64,000 nt of DNA from RYN-230 sp963717125 (GCA_963717125.1 CAVQVG010000005.1:62001-126000); one strand, 5' to 3'; shown: positions 51,503 to 59,960, numbered from the stretch's first letter. Notes: a model not told the origin generated them from the letters alone. Translations and numbers: made by a program.

Positions 51503-52077
51503 CCCTGAACGGTAGCGGCCGGCTGCCCCGCCCAGGCCGCGAACTGAGCCTGGATGAGCTGGCCGGCGCCCTGCCCGCTGACCGACCCGTCGCACGCGTA
51601 GTTGGCCAGGATCTGGGTCGGCGCCCACTCCCGCTGGTCAACGACCAGCACCCGGGGGAGCAGCGCCCAGACGATCAGCCCGCACCCGCCCAGCCCACTG
51701 ACATAGCTGAGGAACGCCGGCACCGTGCTGGCCGCGTCCCGCCAGCACTCGGCGTTCTTGGTGGCCCAGTTGGTCCACTCGCCGACCACGACCGGGATGC
51801 CCAGCTCGGCCAGGTAGCCGAACTGGGTGGTCCAGTTGGCCGGGGTGCGCGGGCCCTGCGGGTGATGGATGGCGTAAACGATCTTGTCGAGCGGGTCGCT
51901 GAGCTGGAAATTGCCGGCGCCGCCGGCCACCCCCACCAGAGTGCCCGAATGAGCCACCCCCTCGACCCAGAACGTGCACGTCAGGCCGTACTCGCGCAGC
52001 TCGCTGACCATGGTCTCGAACCCGCAGTAGCTGACCCCGTCCGACCCGGGCCCGCCGCCCTGATTCGTCACGGTCAT
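51499..52077 (-). CDS. C-terminal half of a GH5-type glycosidase domain (incomplete)
   Basis: 192 residues. The second half resembles the C-terminal part of GH5 cellulases: DKIVYAIHHPQGPRTPANWT, the nucleophile region IPVVVGEWTNWATKNAECWR with Glu, and YVSGLGGCGLIVWALLPRVL. The upstream acid/base Asn-Glu-Pro region and the first four barrel strands are absent; only a short unrelated-looking N-terminus precedes. There is no signal peptide. It is probably a truncated relic or a non-catalytic domain. The ATG is followed by an open frame that overlaps the flavoprotein start (GTGA), so it is still translated as a leader gene of that operon. Confidence 0.6.
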   Translation of the reverse strand: MTVTNQGGGPGSDGVSYCGFETMVSELREYGLTCTFWVEGVAHSGTLVGVAGGAGNFQLSDPLDKIVYAIHHPQGPRTPANWTTQFGYLAELGIPVVVGEWTNWATKNAECWRDAASTVPAFLSYVSGLGGCGLIVWALLPRVLVVDQREWAPTQILANYACDGSVSGQGAGQLIQAQFAAWAGQPAATVQG

Positions 52078-52233
52078 GTCTGGAGCGTACGTTCGCGGCC
52101 GCCAGGCCGGCCACACGCAATGGACAGTTCCTGCTGACCTGCGCGGCGCGCTGGTTTGCTGCCCACCCGTCCGGGGAGTGGAGGGCCGCGCATAAGCTCG
52201 TCGAGGACCAAATTCGGATAAAGGGGATAGTTC

Positions 52234-53205
52234 ATGAGCGGGTCGGGCGGGCTCCAGCTGAGTCCCACCCAGATCATCGCCGCCCTGCTGGCTACTCTGA
52301 CCGGCGCGATCCTGGCGTCCTATCTCGGCGTCGGGGGCACGCTGCTGGGTGCCGCGGTCGGCAGCATCGCCAGCACCACGGGTACCGAGGTGTACCGGCA
52401 CTACCTGAGACGCTCCCAGGAGCGGCTGAAGGCCGCCGGGGAGGTGCTCCGGAAACGGCAGACCGATGCTGGCCCGCACGCCAGGCACGCCGCGGGCCAG
52501 CCGCGTGACCCGGCCCGGCTGGGTGATGCCGCCACCGAGACGCTGGCGCCGAGCCGGGCGGCCCGCGGCGCAGGCAGCCCGGGCGGGGCGGGCGGGGCGG
52601 ACGCCGGGCGGTACAACGGCCGCGGCCCGGACGCCTCACCCGACGCCACCGAGACCCAGATCATCCCGGTCGTGGCCAGCCCGTGGGAGCGCCGGGTGGG
52701 TGCTGAGACAGCCGGCCACACCGCGGGTGAGCATGCCACCGGCGAGCTCAGCGACGGGTCGGGCCCGGGCGGCGGCGGGGCCGCCCCGGGCGGCGGCGGC
52801 AGCGGCCCGTGGTGGCGGAACATCAGCCGGCGGCAGTGGCTGACCTACGGCGGGGTCGCGCTGGGCCTGTTCCTCACCGTCATGGCGGTGATCACGATCA
52901 TCGAGCTGTCGGTGGGCAAGCCGCTGGACGCGGCCGTCTGGGGCAAGCACTCCACCGGGACGAGCGTCGGGAACCTGGTGGGCGGCGGGCACCACACCAA
53001 GCAGCCGGCCACCCCGCACACCAGCACGCCGGCCACCCAGTCCAGCGGCGGCACCGCGCCCAGTTCGTCGCCCGCGGCCACCCCGTCCGGCACGGCGCCG
53101 TCCCCGAGCACGCCGGCCTCGTCGGCGCCATCGTCGGGCGCGGCCGCGACGCCCACCCCGGGCGGTGCGCAGGGCTCCGCGCAGGCGGTCACCCCGACGC
53201 CCTGA
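52234..53205 (+). CDS. Membrane protein with glycine-zipper N-terminus and Ser/Thr/Pro-rich tail
   Basis: 323 residues. The N-terminal hydrophobic Gly/Ala-rich hairpin (IIAALLATLTGAILASYLGV, GGTLLGAAVGSIASTTGTEV) is followed by a cytoplasmic basic stretch YRHYLRRSQERLKAAGEVLR and a disordered Gly/Ala/Asp linker. A second membrane helix (GVALGLFLTVMAVITIIELS) leads to a C-terminal Ser/Thr/Pro-rich tail outside the cell. Similar proteins are common in actinobacteria with no assigned role. GGGGAT precedes the ATG. Its end is 110 nt before the phosphoesterase gene. Confidence 0.78.
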   Translation: MSGSGGLQLSPTQIIAALLATLTGAILASYLGVGGTLLGAAVGSIASTTGTEVYRHYLRRSQERLKAAGEVLRKRQTDAGPHARHAAGQPRDPARLGDAATETLAPSRAARGAGSPGGAGGADAGRYNGRGPDASPDATETQIIPVVASPWERRVGAETAGHTAGEHATGELSDGSGPGGGGAAPGGGGSGPWWRNISRRQWLTYGGVALGLFLTVMAVITIIELSVGKPLDAAVWGKHSTGTSVGNLVGGGHHTKQPATPHTSTPATQSSGGTAPSSSPAATPSGTAPSPSTPASSAPSSGAAATPTPGGAQGSAQAVTPTP

Positions 53206-53315
53206 GCCGCGCGCTGTTCCTGGGCGCGTCAGGCCCGCGCAGCCCGGTGCTCACCCGCCGGACAGCTCCGCCTCCTACCGTGAGCGGGCAGCCACGCCAG
53301 CCAGGGAGGCACACG

Positions 53316-54983
53316 GTGACCGATGAGGAGAACGGGCCAGCCGGGACGGCCGGGGGCGGCGCTGGGCCGCAGCCGCCCCCGCCCACGTCCCGGCGCTCGT
53401 TCGTGTTCGGCAGCGCGGCGCTCGGCGCGGCAGGCGCGGCAGGCGCGCTCACCCCGCGGGCCCGGCGGGCGGCCCGCGGCCGCGCCGGGGCCGGCCGGCT
53501 TCGCCCGTCGCAGGCCAGGCTGCTCGACGACGCGATGGCCGGGCGGGTGTCCGCGGCGGCCAGCCTGAGCGACATCGAGCACGTGGTCATCCTGATGCAG
53601 GAGAACCGCTCGTTCGATCACTACTTCGGCACCCTGTCCGCGGTACGTGGCTTCGCCGACCCGGCGGTGCCCACCCAGACCGTGGCCGGGCAGCGCTACC
53701 CGGTCTTCGACCAGTTCGGCTACGAGCCCGGCGTGGGGGCCAGCGCGGCCGGCTATCTGCAGCCGTTCCACCTGGTCAGCGACCCACCGGTGGAGAACGG
53801 GCAGACCACCAACGACATCGCGCACGACTGGGGCACCCAGCACGGCAGCTGGGCCGGCGGCGCCATGGACAGTTTCATCACCGCGCACCTGGCCGCCGAC
53901 GGCGCCCAGAACGGGCCCGTCACCATGGGCTACTACACCCGCGCCGACCTGGCGTTCTATTACGCGCTGGCGGATGCGTTCACGGTCTGCGACCAGTACT
54001 TCTGCTCGGTGCTCGGCCCGACGGACCCGAACCGGCTGATGGCCATGTCCGCCTCGATCGACCCGGCCGGGGCGCGGGGTGGCCCGGTGGTGCAGACCTT
54101 CACCGACCGGCTGGCCGAGTACGGCAAGCTGAGCTGGCCGACCATGCCGGAGCGGCTGCTCGCCGCCGGGGTGAGCTGGAAGGTGTACAACGACCCGCTC
54201 GGCCTGGTCGCGCTCAGCCCGCTGCCGTACTTCAAGGCGTACAACGACCCGCTGTCGGTGACCGGGGTGGAACTGATCAGCCGGGCGCTGACCCCGACCT
54301 ACCCGGGCACGTTCGCCAGCGACATCGCCGCGGGCACGCTGCCCGCGGTGTCCTGGATCATGCCGCCGCTGGCTGAGTGCGAGCACCCGGCCGCGCCGCC
54401 GGAGTACGGCGAGTACCTGGTCCAGGAGGTGCTGCGCACCCTGGTGTCCAACCCGGACGTGTGGGCCAGCACCGTGCTGTTCGTGGTGTACGACGAGAAC
54501 GGCGGCTTCTTCGACCACGTGCCGCCGGTCACCCCGCCGGCCGGCACCGCCGGGGAGTACCTGACCGGCACGCTGCCCGCCGCGGCGGACGGCATCGCCG
54601 GGCCGGTCGGCCTCGGCTTCCGCACCCCGGCCCTGGTCATCTCGCCGTTCAGCCGGGGCGGCTACCGCTGCTCGGACGTGTTCGACCACACCTCGCTGCT
54701 GCGTTTCGTGGAAACCCGGTTCGGCGTCCCCGTGCCCAACCTGTCCGCCTGGCGGCGCGCCGCCACCGGCGACCTGACCAGCGCGCTGGCCCTGTCCCAG
54801 CCGCCGGACACGACGGTGCCCGCGCTGCCCGCTACCTCGCTCGGTGAGACGTCGGTGGCCGAGCAGGCGGTGCTCAACGCGCTGGCCGGCAGCCTCGACG
54901 TGGGCATCCCGTACCCCCTGCCGAAGAGCAACGCCAGGCCGGCCCAGGAGACGTCGCCGGCCCGCCCGCCCGTGCCTGCCTGA
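53316..54983 (+). CDS. Tat-exported phosphoesterase (phospholipase C / acid phosphatase family)
   Basis: A 555-residue PF04185 phosphoesterase. The Tat signal SRRSFVFGSAALGAAGAAGA lies near residues 25-45. The family start HVVILMQENRSFDHYFGTLS (about residue 88) and later metal-site segments FCSVLGPTDPNRLMAMSASI, LFVVYDENGGFFDHVPPVTP and ALVISPFSRGGYRCSDVFDH are intact. GTG 53316 follows AGGGAGG. Homologues cleave phosphatidylcholine or phosphomonoesters outside the cell, supplying phosphate or lipids. The substrate cannot be decided here. Confidence 0.92.
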   Translation: MTDEENGPAGTAGGGAGPQPPPPTSRRSFVFGSAALGAAGAAGALTPRARRAARGRAGAGRLRPSQARLLDDAMAGRVSAAASLSDIEHVVILMQENRSFDHYFGTLSAVRGFADPAVPTQTVAGQRYPVFDQFGYEPGVGASAAGYLQPFHLVSDPPVENGQTTNDIAHDWGTQHGSWAGGAMDSFITAHLAADGAQNGPVTMGYYTRADLAFYYALADAFTVCDQYFCSVLGPTDPNRLMAMSASIDPAGARGGPVVQTFTDRLAEYGKLSWPTMPERLLAAGVSWKVYNDPLGLVALSPLPYFKAYNDPLSVTGVELISRALTPTYPGTFASDIAAGTLPAVSWIMPPLAECEHPAAPPEYGEYLVQEVLRTLVSNPDVWASTVLFVVYDENGGFFDHVPPVTPPAGTAGEYLTGTLPAAADGIAGPVGLGFRTPALVISPFSRGGYRCSDVFDHTSLLRFVETRFGVPVPNLSAWRRAATGDLTSALALSQPPDTTVPALPATSLGETSVAEQAVLNALAGSLDVGIPYPLPKSNARPAQETSPARPPVPA

Positions 54984-55074
54984 CAAGCCCCGTGCCTGCC
55001 TGACAAGTGGAGTGCCGTAAGGAGAGTTCCGTCCTGATCGCGGCCGCCCGGGGCGGGCGTGGCATCCTGACGGG

Positions 55075-55161
55075 ATGGCGAAGCGAATCTGCGTGGCCGG
55101 CGCGAGCGGCCGGGCCGGCCGGGTCACGGTGGCGGAACACCTGGCCGGGAGGTCATCCTGA
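55075..55161 (+). CDS. Very short ORF with a Rossmann-type start (28 aa), fragment or leader
   Basis: MAKRICVAGASGRAGRVTVA then EHLAGRSS and a stop. The GASGRAGR start is the glycine-rich dinucleotide loop of an NAD(P)-binding protein such as DapB or an NAD-epimerase, but the reading frame stops after 28 codons. The stop TGA overlaps the probable CTG start of the ligase gene. It could be the remnant of a deleted reductase gene, now serving only to couple translation into the ligase gene. Low confidence as a functional gene. Confidence 0.35.
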   Translation: MAKRICVAGASGRAGRVTVAEHLAGRSS

Positions 55162-56732
55162 CCGCGCCCGCTGACCTGCCGCCGGCCCGGACCATCCCGC
55201 AGGTGCTGGCCGACGCCGCCGCCCGCGACCCGGACGGCATCTGGGTGCGCAGCGACGCGGGCACGCTCAGCTTCGCCGGGGCGCTGAACCGGGTCGCCGC
55301 GGCGGCCGACAGCCTGCGCGACGCCGGGGTCAGCCACGGCGACCTGGTCATGGTGACCGCGCGGACCACCCCGGAGTACCTGATCTGCTGGCTGGCGCTG
55401 ACCGCGCTGGGGGCGGTCGTGGTGTCGGTCAACCCGCGCAGCGCGCCGGCCGAGCTGGCCGGGCTGGCCCGGCAGACCCAGCCGCGCGCGCTCATCACCG
55501 ACGAGGGGCTGGCCGCGCTGGTCAGCCAGGCGGAGATCAGCGGTCTGCCGCCGCTCGGCGGGCTGGACGCGGCCGAGCTGGCCGGCGACTGGGCGAACGG
55601 CGGCGGCCCGCCCCGCCCGCTGCCCGCCAGCCCGGTCACGGCCGACGACCTGGCCGTGCTCATCCCGACCTCGGGCACCACCGGCCGGTCCAAGCTGGTC
55701 ATGCAGACGCACCGGGCGTACGTGCTGGCCGGCGAGGGTTTCCCGTACTGGATGGGGCTGACCGCGGCGGACCGGCTGATGACGTCGCTGCCGCTGTTTC
55801 ACATCAACGCCCCGGCCTACTCGATGATGGGCTCGCTGGCCTGCGGGGCGGGCCTGATCCTGCTGCCCCGGTTCTCGGCCAGCGGGTTCCTGGACGCGGC
55901 CCGCCGGCACGGCGCGACCGAGTTCAACGCGATCGGGGCGATGCTGGAGATCCTGATGCGCCAGCCGCCCCGGCCCGGCGACGCGGACACGCCGCTGCGG
56001 CTCTGCTACACCGGCCCGGCCCCGGCCCGGGACCGCCAGGAGGAGATGGAACGCCGGTTCGGGCTGCGGATCGTGGTGGGGTACGCGATGTCGGAGAGCC
56101 CGTACGGGCTGATCTGGCCGCACGGCAGCCGGCCGTTCGGCACGCTGGGCACCGTGCGCCAGCACCCGGCGCTGGGCGTGATCAACCACGCCCGGGTGGT
56201 GGACGACGCCGGCGCGGAGGTCGGCCCGGGCGGCACCGGCGAGCTGCTGCTGCGCAACCCGGTGCTGACCCGGGGCTACTGGGGGATGCCGGCCGAGACC
56301 GAGCTGGCCTTCACCGGTGACGGCTGGCTGCACACCGGCGACCTGGTCACCGTGGATCCGGGTGGCACCTACACGTTCGTGGCCCGGAAGAAGGAGGTGC
56401 TCCGCCGCCGCGGTGAGAACCTCTCGCCGGCCGAGGTCGAGGAGGTCCTGGACGAGCACCCGGACGTGCTGGAGTGCGCCGTGGTCGGGGTGCCGTCCGA
56501 GCTGTCCGAGGAAGAGGTGAAGGCGTTCGTGGTGCCGGTGCCCGGCCGGGCGCCCGATGTCGCCGAGCTGCGTGCGTTCACCGCCGAGCGGCTGGCCGCG
56601 TTCAAGGTGCCGCGCTACTGGCAGCTGATCAGCGAGCTGCCGCGTACCCCGACGGCCCGGGTGGCCAAGCACCGGCTGCCCCGCGGGCACCCACCGGGGG
56701 AGTGGGACGCGGAGTCGGCCGCGCAGCGCTGA
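55158..56732 (+). CDS. Acyl-CoA ligase / AMP-binding protein (CaiC-like), probable CTG start
   Basis: A 524-residue adenylate-forming enzyme that would activate a carboxylic acid to acyl-AMP and acyl-CoA. Motifs are LIPTSGTTGRSKLVMQTHRA (P-loop, about residue 170), GYAMSESPYGLIWP, GELLLRNPVLTRGYWG, GWLHTGDLVTVDPGGTYTFV, RKKEVLRRRGENLSPAEVEE and a C-terminal PTARVAKHRL with the catalytic Lys. Family resemblance is closest to crotonobetaine/carnitine-CoA ligase. The first ATG/GTG in frame is 55203, but residues TAPADLPPARTIPQ just upstream are family-like. GGGAGG lies 6 nt before CTG 55158, which also overlaps the preceding stop. CTG is therefore preferred as the start. Confidence 0.88.
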   Translation: MTAPADLPPARTIPQVLADAAARDPDGIWVRSDAGTLSFAGALNRVAAAADSLRDAGVSHGDLVMVTARTTPEYLICWLALTALGAVVVSVNPRSAPAELAGLARQTQPRALITDEGLAALVSQAEISGLPPLGGLDAAELAGDWANGGGPPRPLPASPVTADDLAVLIPTSGTTGRSKLVMQTHRAYVLAGEGFPYWMGLTAADRLMTSLPLFHINAPAYSMMGSLACGAGLILLPRFSASGFLDAARRHGATEFNAIGAMLEILMRQPPRPGDADTPLRLCYTGPAPARDRQEEMERRFGLRIVVGYAMSESPYGLIWPHGSRPFGTLGTVRQHPALGVINHARVVDDAGAEVGPGGTGELLLRNPVLTRGYWGMPAETELAFTGDGWLHTGDLVTVDPGGTYTFVARKKEVLRRRGENLSPAEVEEVLDEHPDVLECAVVGVPSELSEEEVKAFVVPVPGRAPDVAELRAFTAERLAAFKVPRYWQLISELPRTPTARVAKHRLPRGHPPGEWDAESAAQR

Positions 56733-56735
56733 GCC

Positions 56736-56762
56736 GAGCGCGGGCGGCCCACGCCCGCGCTC
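56736..56762. terminator. Perfect 11-bp hairpin between convergent ligase and MDMPI genes
   Basis: GAGCGCGGGCG / CGCCCGCGCTC with a 5-nt loop (GCCCA) begins 4 nt after the ligase stop. It probably also serves the opposite gene, whose end is 64 nt away. No T-tract. Confidence 0.7.
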
Positions 56763-56825
56763 GCGCGGTTGCCCAGCCCGGTGTCCCGGGCGGCGAGGTC
56801 AGGCCGCCCGGCCCCGTACTGGCGT

Positions 56826-57638
56826 TCAGATGCGGAAGAAGAGGTTTAGGTAGCGGTCCGCGATGTCCTGATCGCCGCGCACCGTGCCGGCGTTGCTCCG
56901 GCCGAACGTGGTCAGCACCAGGCTGCCCGGGTCGAAGTCGAGGACCGCCGGCAGGTCGCTCACGTCGCCGGGCGCGTAACTCATCCCCTGGTCCGATACG
57001 TCGATCCGGTACGCGCCGGCGTTCCGGCCGGTCACCGTGACGCCGAGGCGGAACGGGGTGAGGTCCGCGTCCTGGCGGATGGTGGACTGCCAGAGCACGA
57101 ACATGAACGGCACCAGCAGGTCCGCGGCGTCCCCGGACAGCCCGTGCGCGCGCCCGGTGCCCTGCCGGATGTCCCAGGAGTGCACGGCGTAGTCCATCAG
57201 CTGCCCGGCCGCGTAGAAGAACGCGGGCACCGGCCCCATGTAGAAGTGCGGGACCATGAACCCGGTCCACTCGTCCGGGCCCATCGGCTGCAGGATGCCG
57301 ATCAGCTTGTCCAGGTCGGTGCGCAGCCGGCCGAGCATCTCCGGCTGGGACAGGTCACGGAACCGGGTGGCCTGCTCGCCGGCCCGCTCGTGCATCCCGG
57401 TCAGGCCGTAGGCGCTGGCGTCGCCACCGGCCCGCGCGGTCTCGAACGCCTCGAAGTAGCCCTCGGTCGTGTCCACCAGGTGGCCGACCACGTCGGCCAC
57501 GGACCAGTTCTCGCAGGCGGTGGGCGCCTCCCAGGCGCCCGGCCGGCTGGCCAGGTCGATGAAGCGGTCCGCCTCGTCCCGGACGACCCGCAGGATCGTG
57601 TCTTTGCCCTCGTAGGTAGTCGCGTCCCAGGCATTCAT
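56826..57638 (-). CDS. Second maleylpyruvate isomerase-family (MDMPI) protein
   Basis: 270 residues. The metal-binding N-terminal helices have ENWSVADVVGHLVDTTEGYF (His about residue 50) and GQLMDYAVHSWDIRQGTGRA. The C-terminal domain, LGVTVTGRNAGAYRIDVSDQ, is SCP2-like. Together with the gene at 49.7-50.5 kb this makes two such proteins in the window. ATG 57638 has GAAGAGG upstream. A perfect GAACCGCGGTTC palindrome lies 60 nt upstream and may be an operator. Substrate unknown; a mycothiol-linked role is inferred from the family. Confidence 0.88.
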   Translation of the reverse strand: MNAWDATTYEGKDTILRVVRDEADRFIDLASRPGAWEAPTACENWSVADVVGHLVDTTEGYFEAFETARAGGDASAYGLTGMHERAGEQATRFRDLSQPEMLGRLRTDLDKLIGILQPMGPDEWTGFMVPHFYMGPVPAFFYAAGQLMDYAVHSWDIRQGTGRAHGLSGDAADLLVPFMFVLWQSTIRQDADLTPFRLGVTVTGRNAGAYRIDVSDQGMSYAPGDVSDLPAVLDFDPGSLVLTTFGRSNAGTVRGDQDIADRYLNLFFRI

Positions 57639-57697
57639 CTGCTGCACCTCTTCGTCGAGTGACAGTCCTGAGCTATACCCGCGTCCGCGCACAAAGC

Positions 57698-57709
57698 GAA
57701 CCGCGGTTC
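57698..57709. promoter_or_regulatory. Palindrome GAACCGCGGTTC upstream of the MDMPI gene
   Basis: A perfect 12-bp palindrome 60 nt before the MDMPI ATG. Such sites suit TetR- or MarR-like dimers; no regulator gene is adjacent. Confidence 0.45.
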
Positions 57710-57920
57710 ACACTACGCACCCCAGCGCACCGGCCCGGCGGCTGTCAATGGGGACCGGCCGGCCATCCGGCCCGCCGGGCTGAATGAGGGGCTGGTCACA
57801 ATGTCCGCGGGTTGGGGTGTGAGCCGAGCACCGTGGGGAAGATTGGTCCGAGTGTGCTCCCCGCGCAATGGGGCCGGGAGGCGCCGGCGGCTGGCGGCGT
57901 GGCCAGCCTGCCTGAGGGCA

Positions 57921-57949
57921 TTGACCTCGTTCTTTGTGTGAAATATCCT
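57921..57949 (+). promoter_or_regulatory. Consensus-like promoter of the sulfotransferase gene
   Basis: TTGACC (57921-57926), a 17-nt spacer, then TATCCT (57944-57949) inside an AT-rich island. The implied transcription start near 57957 leaves a leader of about 78 nt before ATG 58035. Housekeeping-sigma use is inferred from the match to consensus. Confidence 0.7.
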
Positions 57950-58034
57950 ACAAAATTGATCGAGATAATTCTGCCATTACGTGGGCATCTCCGTCCTCCG
58001 TGCGCCCCCGCGCACAGCCCCGAAGGAGGCCACC

Positions 58035-59024
58035 ATGCCGCTGCCTGACTTCCTGGTCATCGGCGCTCCCAAGGCCGGGACCACGGCGCTGCACGCCGCG
58101 CTGGCCAGGCATCCGGCGCTGTACCTGTCGCCGGTCAAGGAGCCGAAGTTCTTCCTGACCGATGGGCCGCCGCCGGCCAAGGGTGGTGGCCCGGGCGACG
58201 TGACCACGTGGCGCGAGCACGTGTGGCGGCGGGCGGACTACGAAGCGCTGTTCGCCGCGGCTACGGCCGGCCAGCTGCGCGGCGAGTCCACCCCGTTCTA
58301 CCTGTACGACCGGGCCGCGCAGCGGCGGATCCGGGAGCTGATCCCGGACGTCAAAATGATCGCGATTTTGCGCGACCCGGTCGAGCGGGCGCACTCCAAC
58401 TGGGCCCATCTGTGGTCGGCGGGCCTGGATCCGGTGGGTGACTTCGTCCAGGCCTGCGCGGAGGAGGACCGCCGGATCGCCGCGGGCTGGGCGGATTTCT
58501 GGCACTACACCCGGCTGGGCCGCTACGGCGAGCAGCTCGAGCACCTGTACCTGACGTTCAAGCGCGACCAGGTGCTGGTGCTCCGCTACCGGCAGCTCGT
58601 GGACGAGCCGGCCGAGACGCTGGACGAGATCTGCCGCTTCCTCGGCGTGCCGCGGGGCGTCATCGCCGAGGTGCCCAGGGAGAACGTGACCGCGCACCCC
58701 GACGAGTCGGTGGGCCACCGGCTGATGTCCCAGCTACTGCGCGGGGCCGCGGCCACCAGCCGGCATCTGCCCGGCACCAGCGGCACCGCGATCACCGCGC
58801 CGCTGGAGCGGATGCTGCAGCGCGGCGCCCGGCCGCGGCAGCCGCTGACCTGGGAGCAGCGCCAGGCGCTGCTGCCCTACTTCGAGTCCGACATCCGGCT
58901 GCTGGAGAAGATCACCGAGACCGACTTCGGCCACTGGCTGCAGCCGCGGGAGCGGTCCGGTGGCCTGGTCGGCGACCGGCCGGCCGGCCAGCGGCAGGCG
59001 CGCAACGGCCAGCCCCGGGTCTGA
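58035..59024 (+). CDS. PAPS-dependent sulfotransferase domain protein
   Basis: A 329-residue cytoplasmic sulfotransferase (Sulfotransfer family) that would move sulfate from PAPS to a hydroxyl group of a glycan, lipid or small molecule. The 5'-phosphosulfate loop LVIGAPKAGTTALHAALARH is at the N-terminus, and the 3'-phosphate motif MIAILRDPVERAHSNWAHLW is near residue 115. HYTRLGRYGEQLEHLYLTF and VLVLRYRQLVDEP are family-typical. AAGGAGG precedes ATG 58035. The C-terminal 25 residues are Gly/Arg/Gln-rich. Monocistronic with its own strong-looking promoter. The acceptor is unknown. Confidence 0.92.
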   Translation: MPLPDFLVIGAPKAGTTALHAALARHPALYLSPVKEPKFFLTDGPPPAKGGGPGDVTTWREHVWRRADYEALFAAATAGQLRGESTPFYLYDRAAQRRIRELIPDVKMIAILRDPVERAHSNWAHLWSAGLDPVGDFVQACAEEDRRIAAGWADFWHYTRLGRYGEQLEHLYLTFKRDQVLVLRYRQLVDEPAETLDEICRFLGVPRGVIAEVPRENVTAHPDESVGHRLMSQLLRGAAATSRHLPGTSGTAITAPLERMLQRGARPRQPLTWEQRQALLPYFESDIRLLEKITETDFGHWLQPRERSGGLVGDRPAGQRQARNGQPRV

Positions 59025-59030
59025 GCTGCG

Positions 59031-59948
59031 TCAGTCGGCGTCGGTGCGCAGCTCCGTCCGCAGTTGGTGTGAGCCGTCCGGCCGGCTCATCTCGTAGTAC
59101 AGCCGGTAGCTGCCGTCGCCGAGCGGGAGGATGTCCAGGTAGCGCAGGCCCCCGCCGCCGTAGGGCGACTCGGCCAGCGGCGCGTCCCCGGACGGGACGA
59201 GCGCGGTCGGCTCGGTCCCGGTCGCGACGCCGGTCCGCTCCTCATAGTTCTCCGCGGCGCTGGCCCGCCCGTCGTAGTAGGCGACGATCGAGCCGCCGGT
59301 GTGCAGCACCGCGGTGACCCGGGTGCCACGCGAGTCCCAGTAGCCGGGCCGGCCGTTCAGCGCGGTGCCGTGCCAGGTCCACTCCTTGCCATCATGGCTG
59401 GTGGCGTAGTCGGTGACCATCTGGTCGGCCTCGTTCGGGTCGGCCAGCGGGTGGCAGGACGCCCACAGCTGCCAGATCCCGTCCCGGTGCACGATCACCG
59501 GGTCCTTGACGCCGGTCTTGGCGTCCCCGGGCAGCACGACCTGGCTGGTCAGCGGGTCGAACTCGGCCGGGTGCGCGGCCTCCACCAGTTCCACCCGCCA
59601 GTGCTTGGTACCCGGCGTGGCGCAGCTCAGGTACAGCCGCCAGGTGCCCGACTCGGTGCGCACCAGCGAGGGGCGTTCCAGTGATTCGGTGTCGACCAGT
59701 TCCCGGCCGATGGTCAGCAGCGGCTCGAAATGCACGCCATCCGGGGAGCGGGCCACGGTGACGCCGTAGCCGCGGCCACGGCCGACCGGGCGGCGCATCC
59801 GGTAGGCAAGGTAGACGCCGTCATCGCCCAGTACGGCACTGGGGGCGCCGGCCCAGTAGCCAGCACCGGCGTTCGGTGGCGCGACGGCAAGTTCCGACAG
59901 TTCCGGGCGTGGCAGCAACATGGGCAAGCGATATTCCCCTGTAACCAT
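59031..59948 (-). CDS. Five-bladed beta-propeller glycosidase-like protein (GH43/GH32 superfamily)
   Basis: A 305-residue protein with repeated blade-like segments (AGAPSAVLGDDGVYLAYRMR, SLVRTESGTWRLYLSCATPG, KDPVIVHRDGIWQLWASCHP and RYLDILPLGDGSYRLYYEMS). These match the five-bladed propeller fold of GH43/GH32/GH130-like enzymes, including the KDPVIV strand that often carries a catalytic Asp. No signal peptide is evident. ATG 59948 is chosen because a perfect TATAAT lies exactly 6 nt upstream, which would give a leaderless message. ATG 59921 with AGGGGAA upstream is the alternative. Hydrolase versus phosphorylase activity cannot be decided. Confidence 0.75.
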   Translation of the reverse strand: MVTGEYRLPMLLPRPELSELAVAPPNAGAGYWAGAPSAVLGDDGVYLAYRMRRPVGRGRGYGVTVARSPDGVHFEPLLTIGRELVDTESLERPSLVRTESGTWRLYLSCATPGTKHWRVELVEAAHPAEFDPLTSQVVLPGDAKTGVKDPVIVHRDGIWQLWASCHPLADPNEADQMVTDYATSHDGKEWTWHGTALNGRPGYWDSRGTRVTAVLHTGGSIVAYYDGRASAAENYEERTGVATGTEPTALVPSGDAPLAESPYGGGGLRYLDILPLGDGSYRLYYEMSRPDGSHQLRTELRTDAD

Positions 59949-59954
59949 GTAGGA

Positions 59955-59960
59955 ATTATA
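59955..59960 (-). promoter_or_regulatory. TATAAT -10 element directly before the propeller gene
   Basis: A perfect TATAAT on the minus strand, separated from the ATG at 59948 by TCCTAC. The expected transcription start coincides with the start codon, implying leaderless translation. No good -35 is seen. Confidence 0.6.

Larger units (their letters stand above)
57639..58034. other. 396-nt divergent intergenic region
   Basis: No supported gene. It holds a palindrome at 57698-57709 near the MDMPI start and a clear promoter at 57921-57949 in an AT-rich patch leading to the sulfotransferase gene. The middle is GC-rich sequence without recognised features. Confidence 0.6.

Noticed and set aside
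53229..56690. A 1153-codon open frame on the minus strand
   Set aside because: It lies opposite the phosphoesterase and ligase genes, which have clear family motifs. Its sequence is His/Arg/Gly-rich shadow composition, typical of the complementary frame in high-GC DNA.
57812..58048. Short plus-strand frame before the sulfotransferase
   Set aside because: It spans the promoter elements and has no family resemblance or coding bias.
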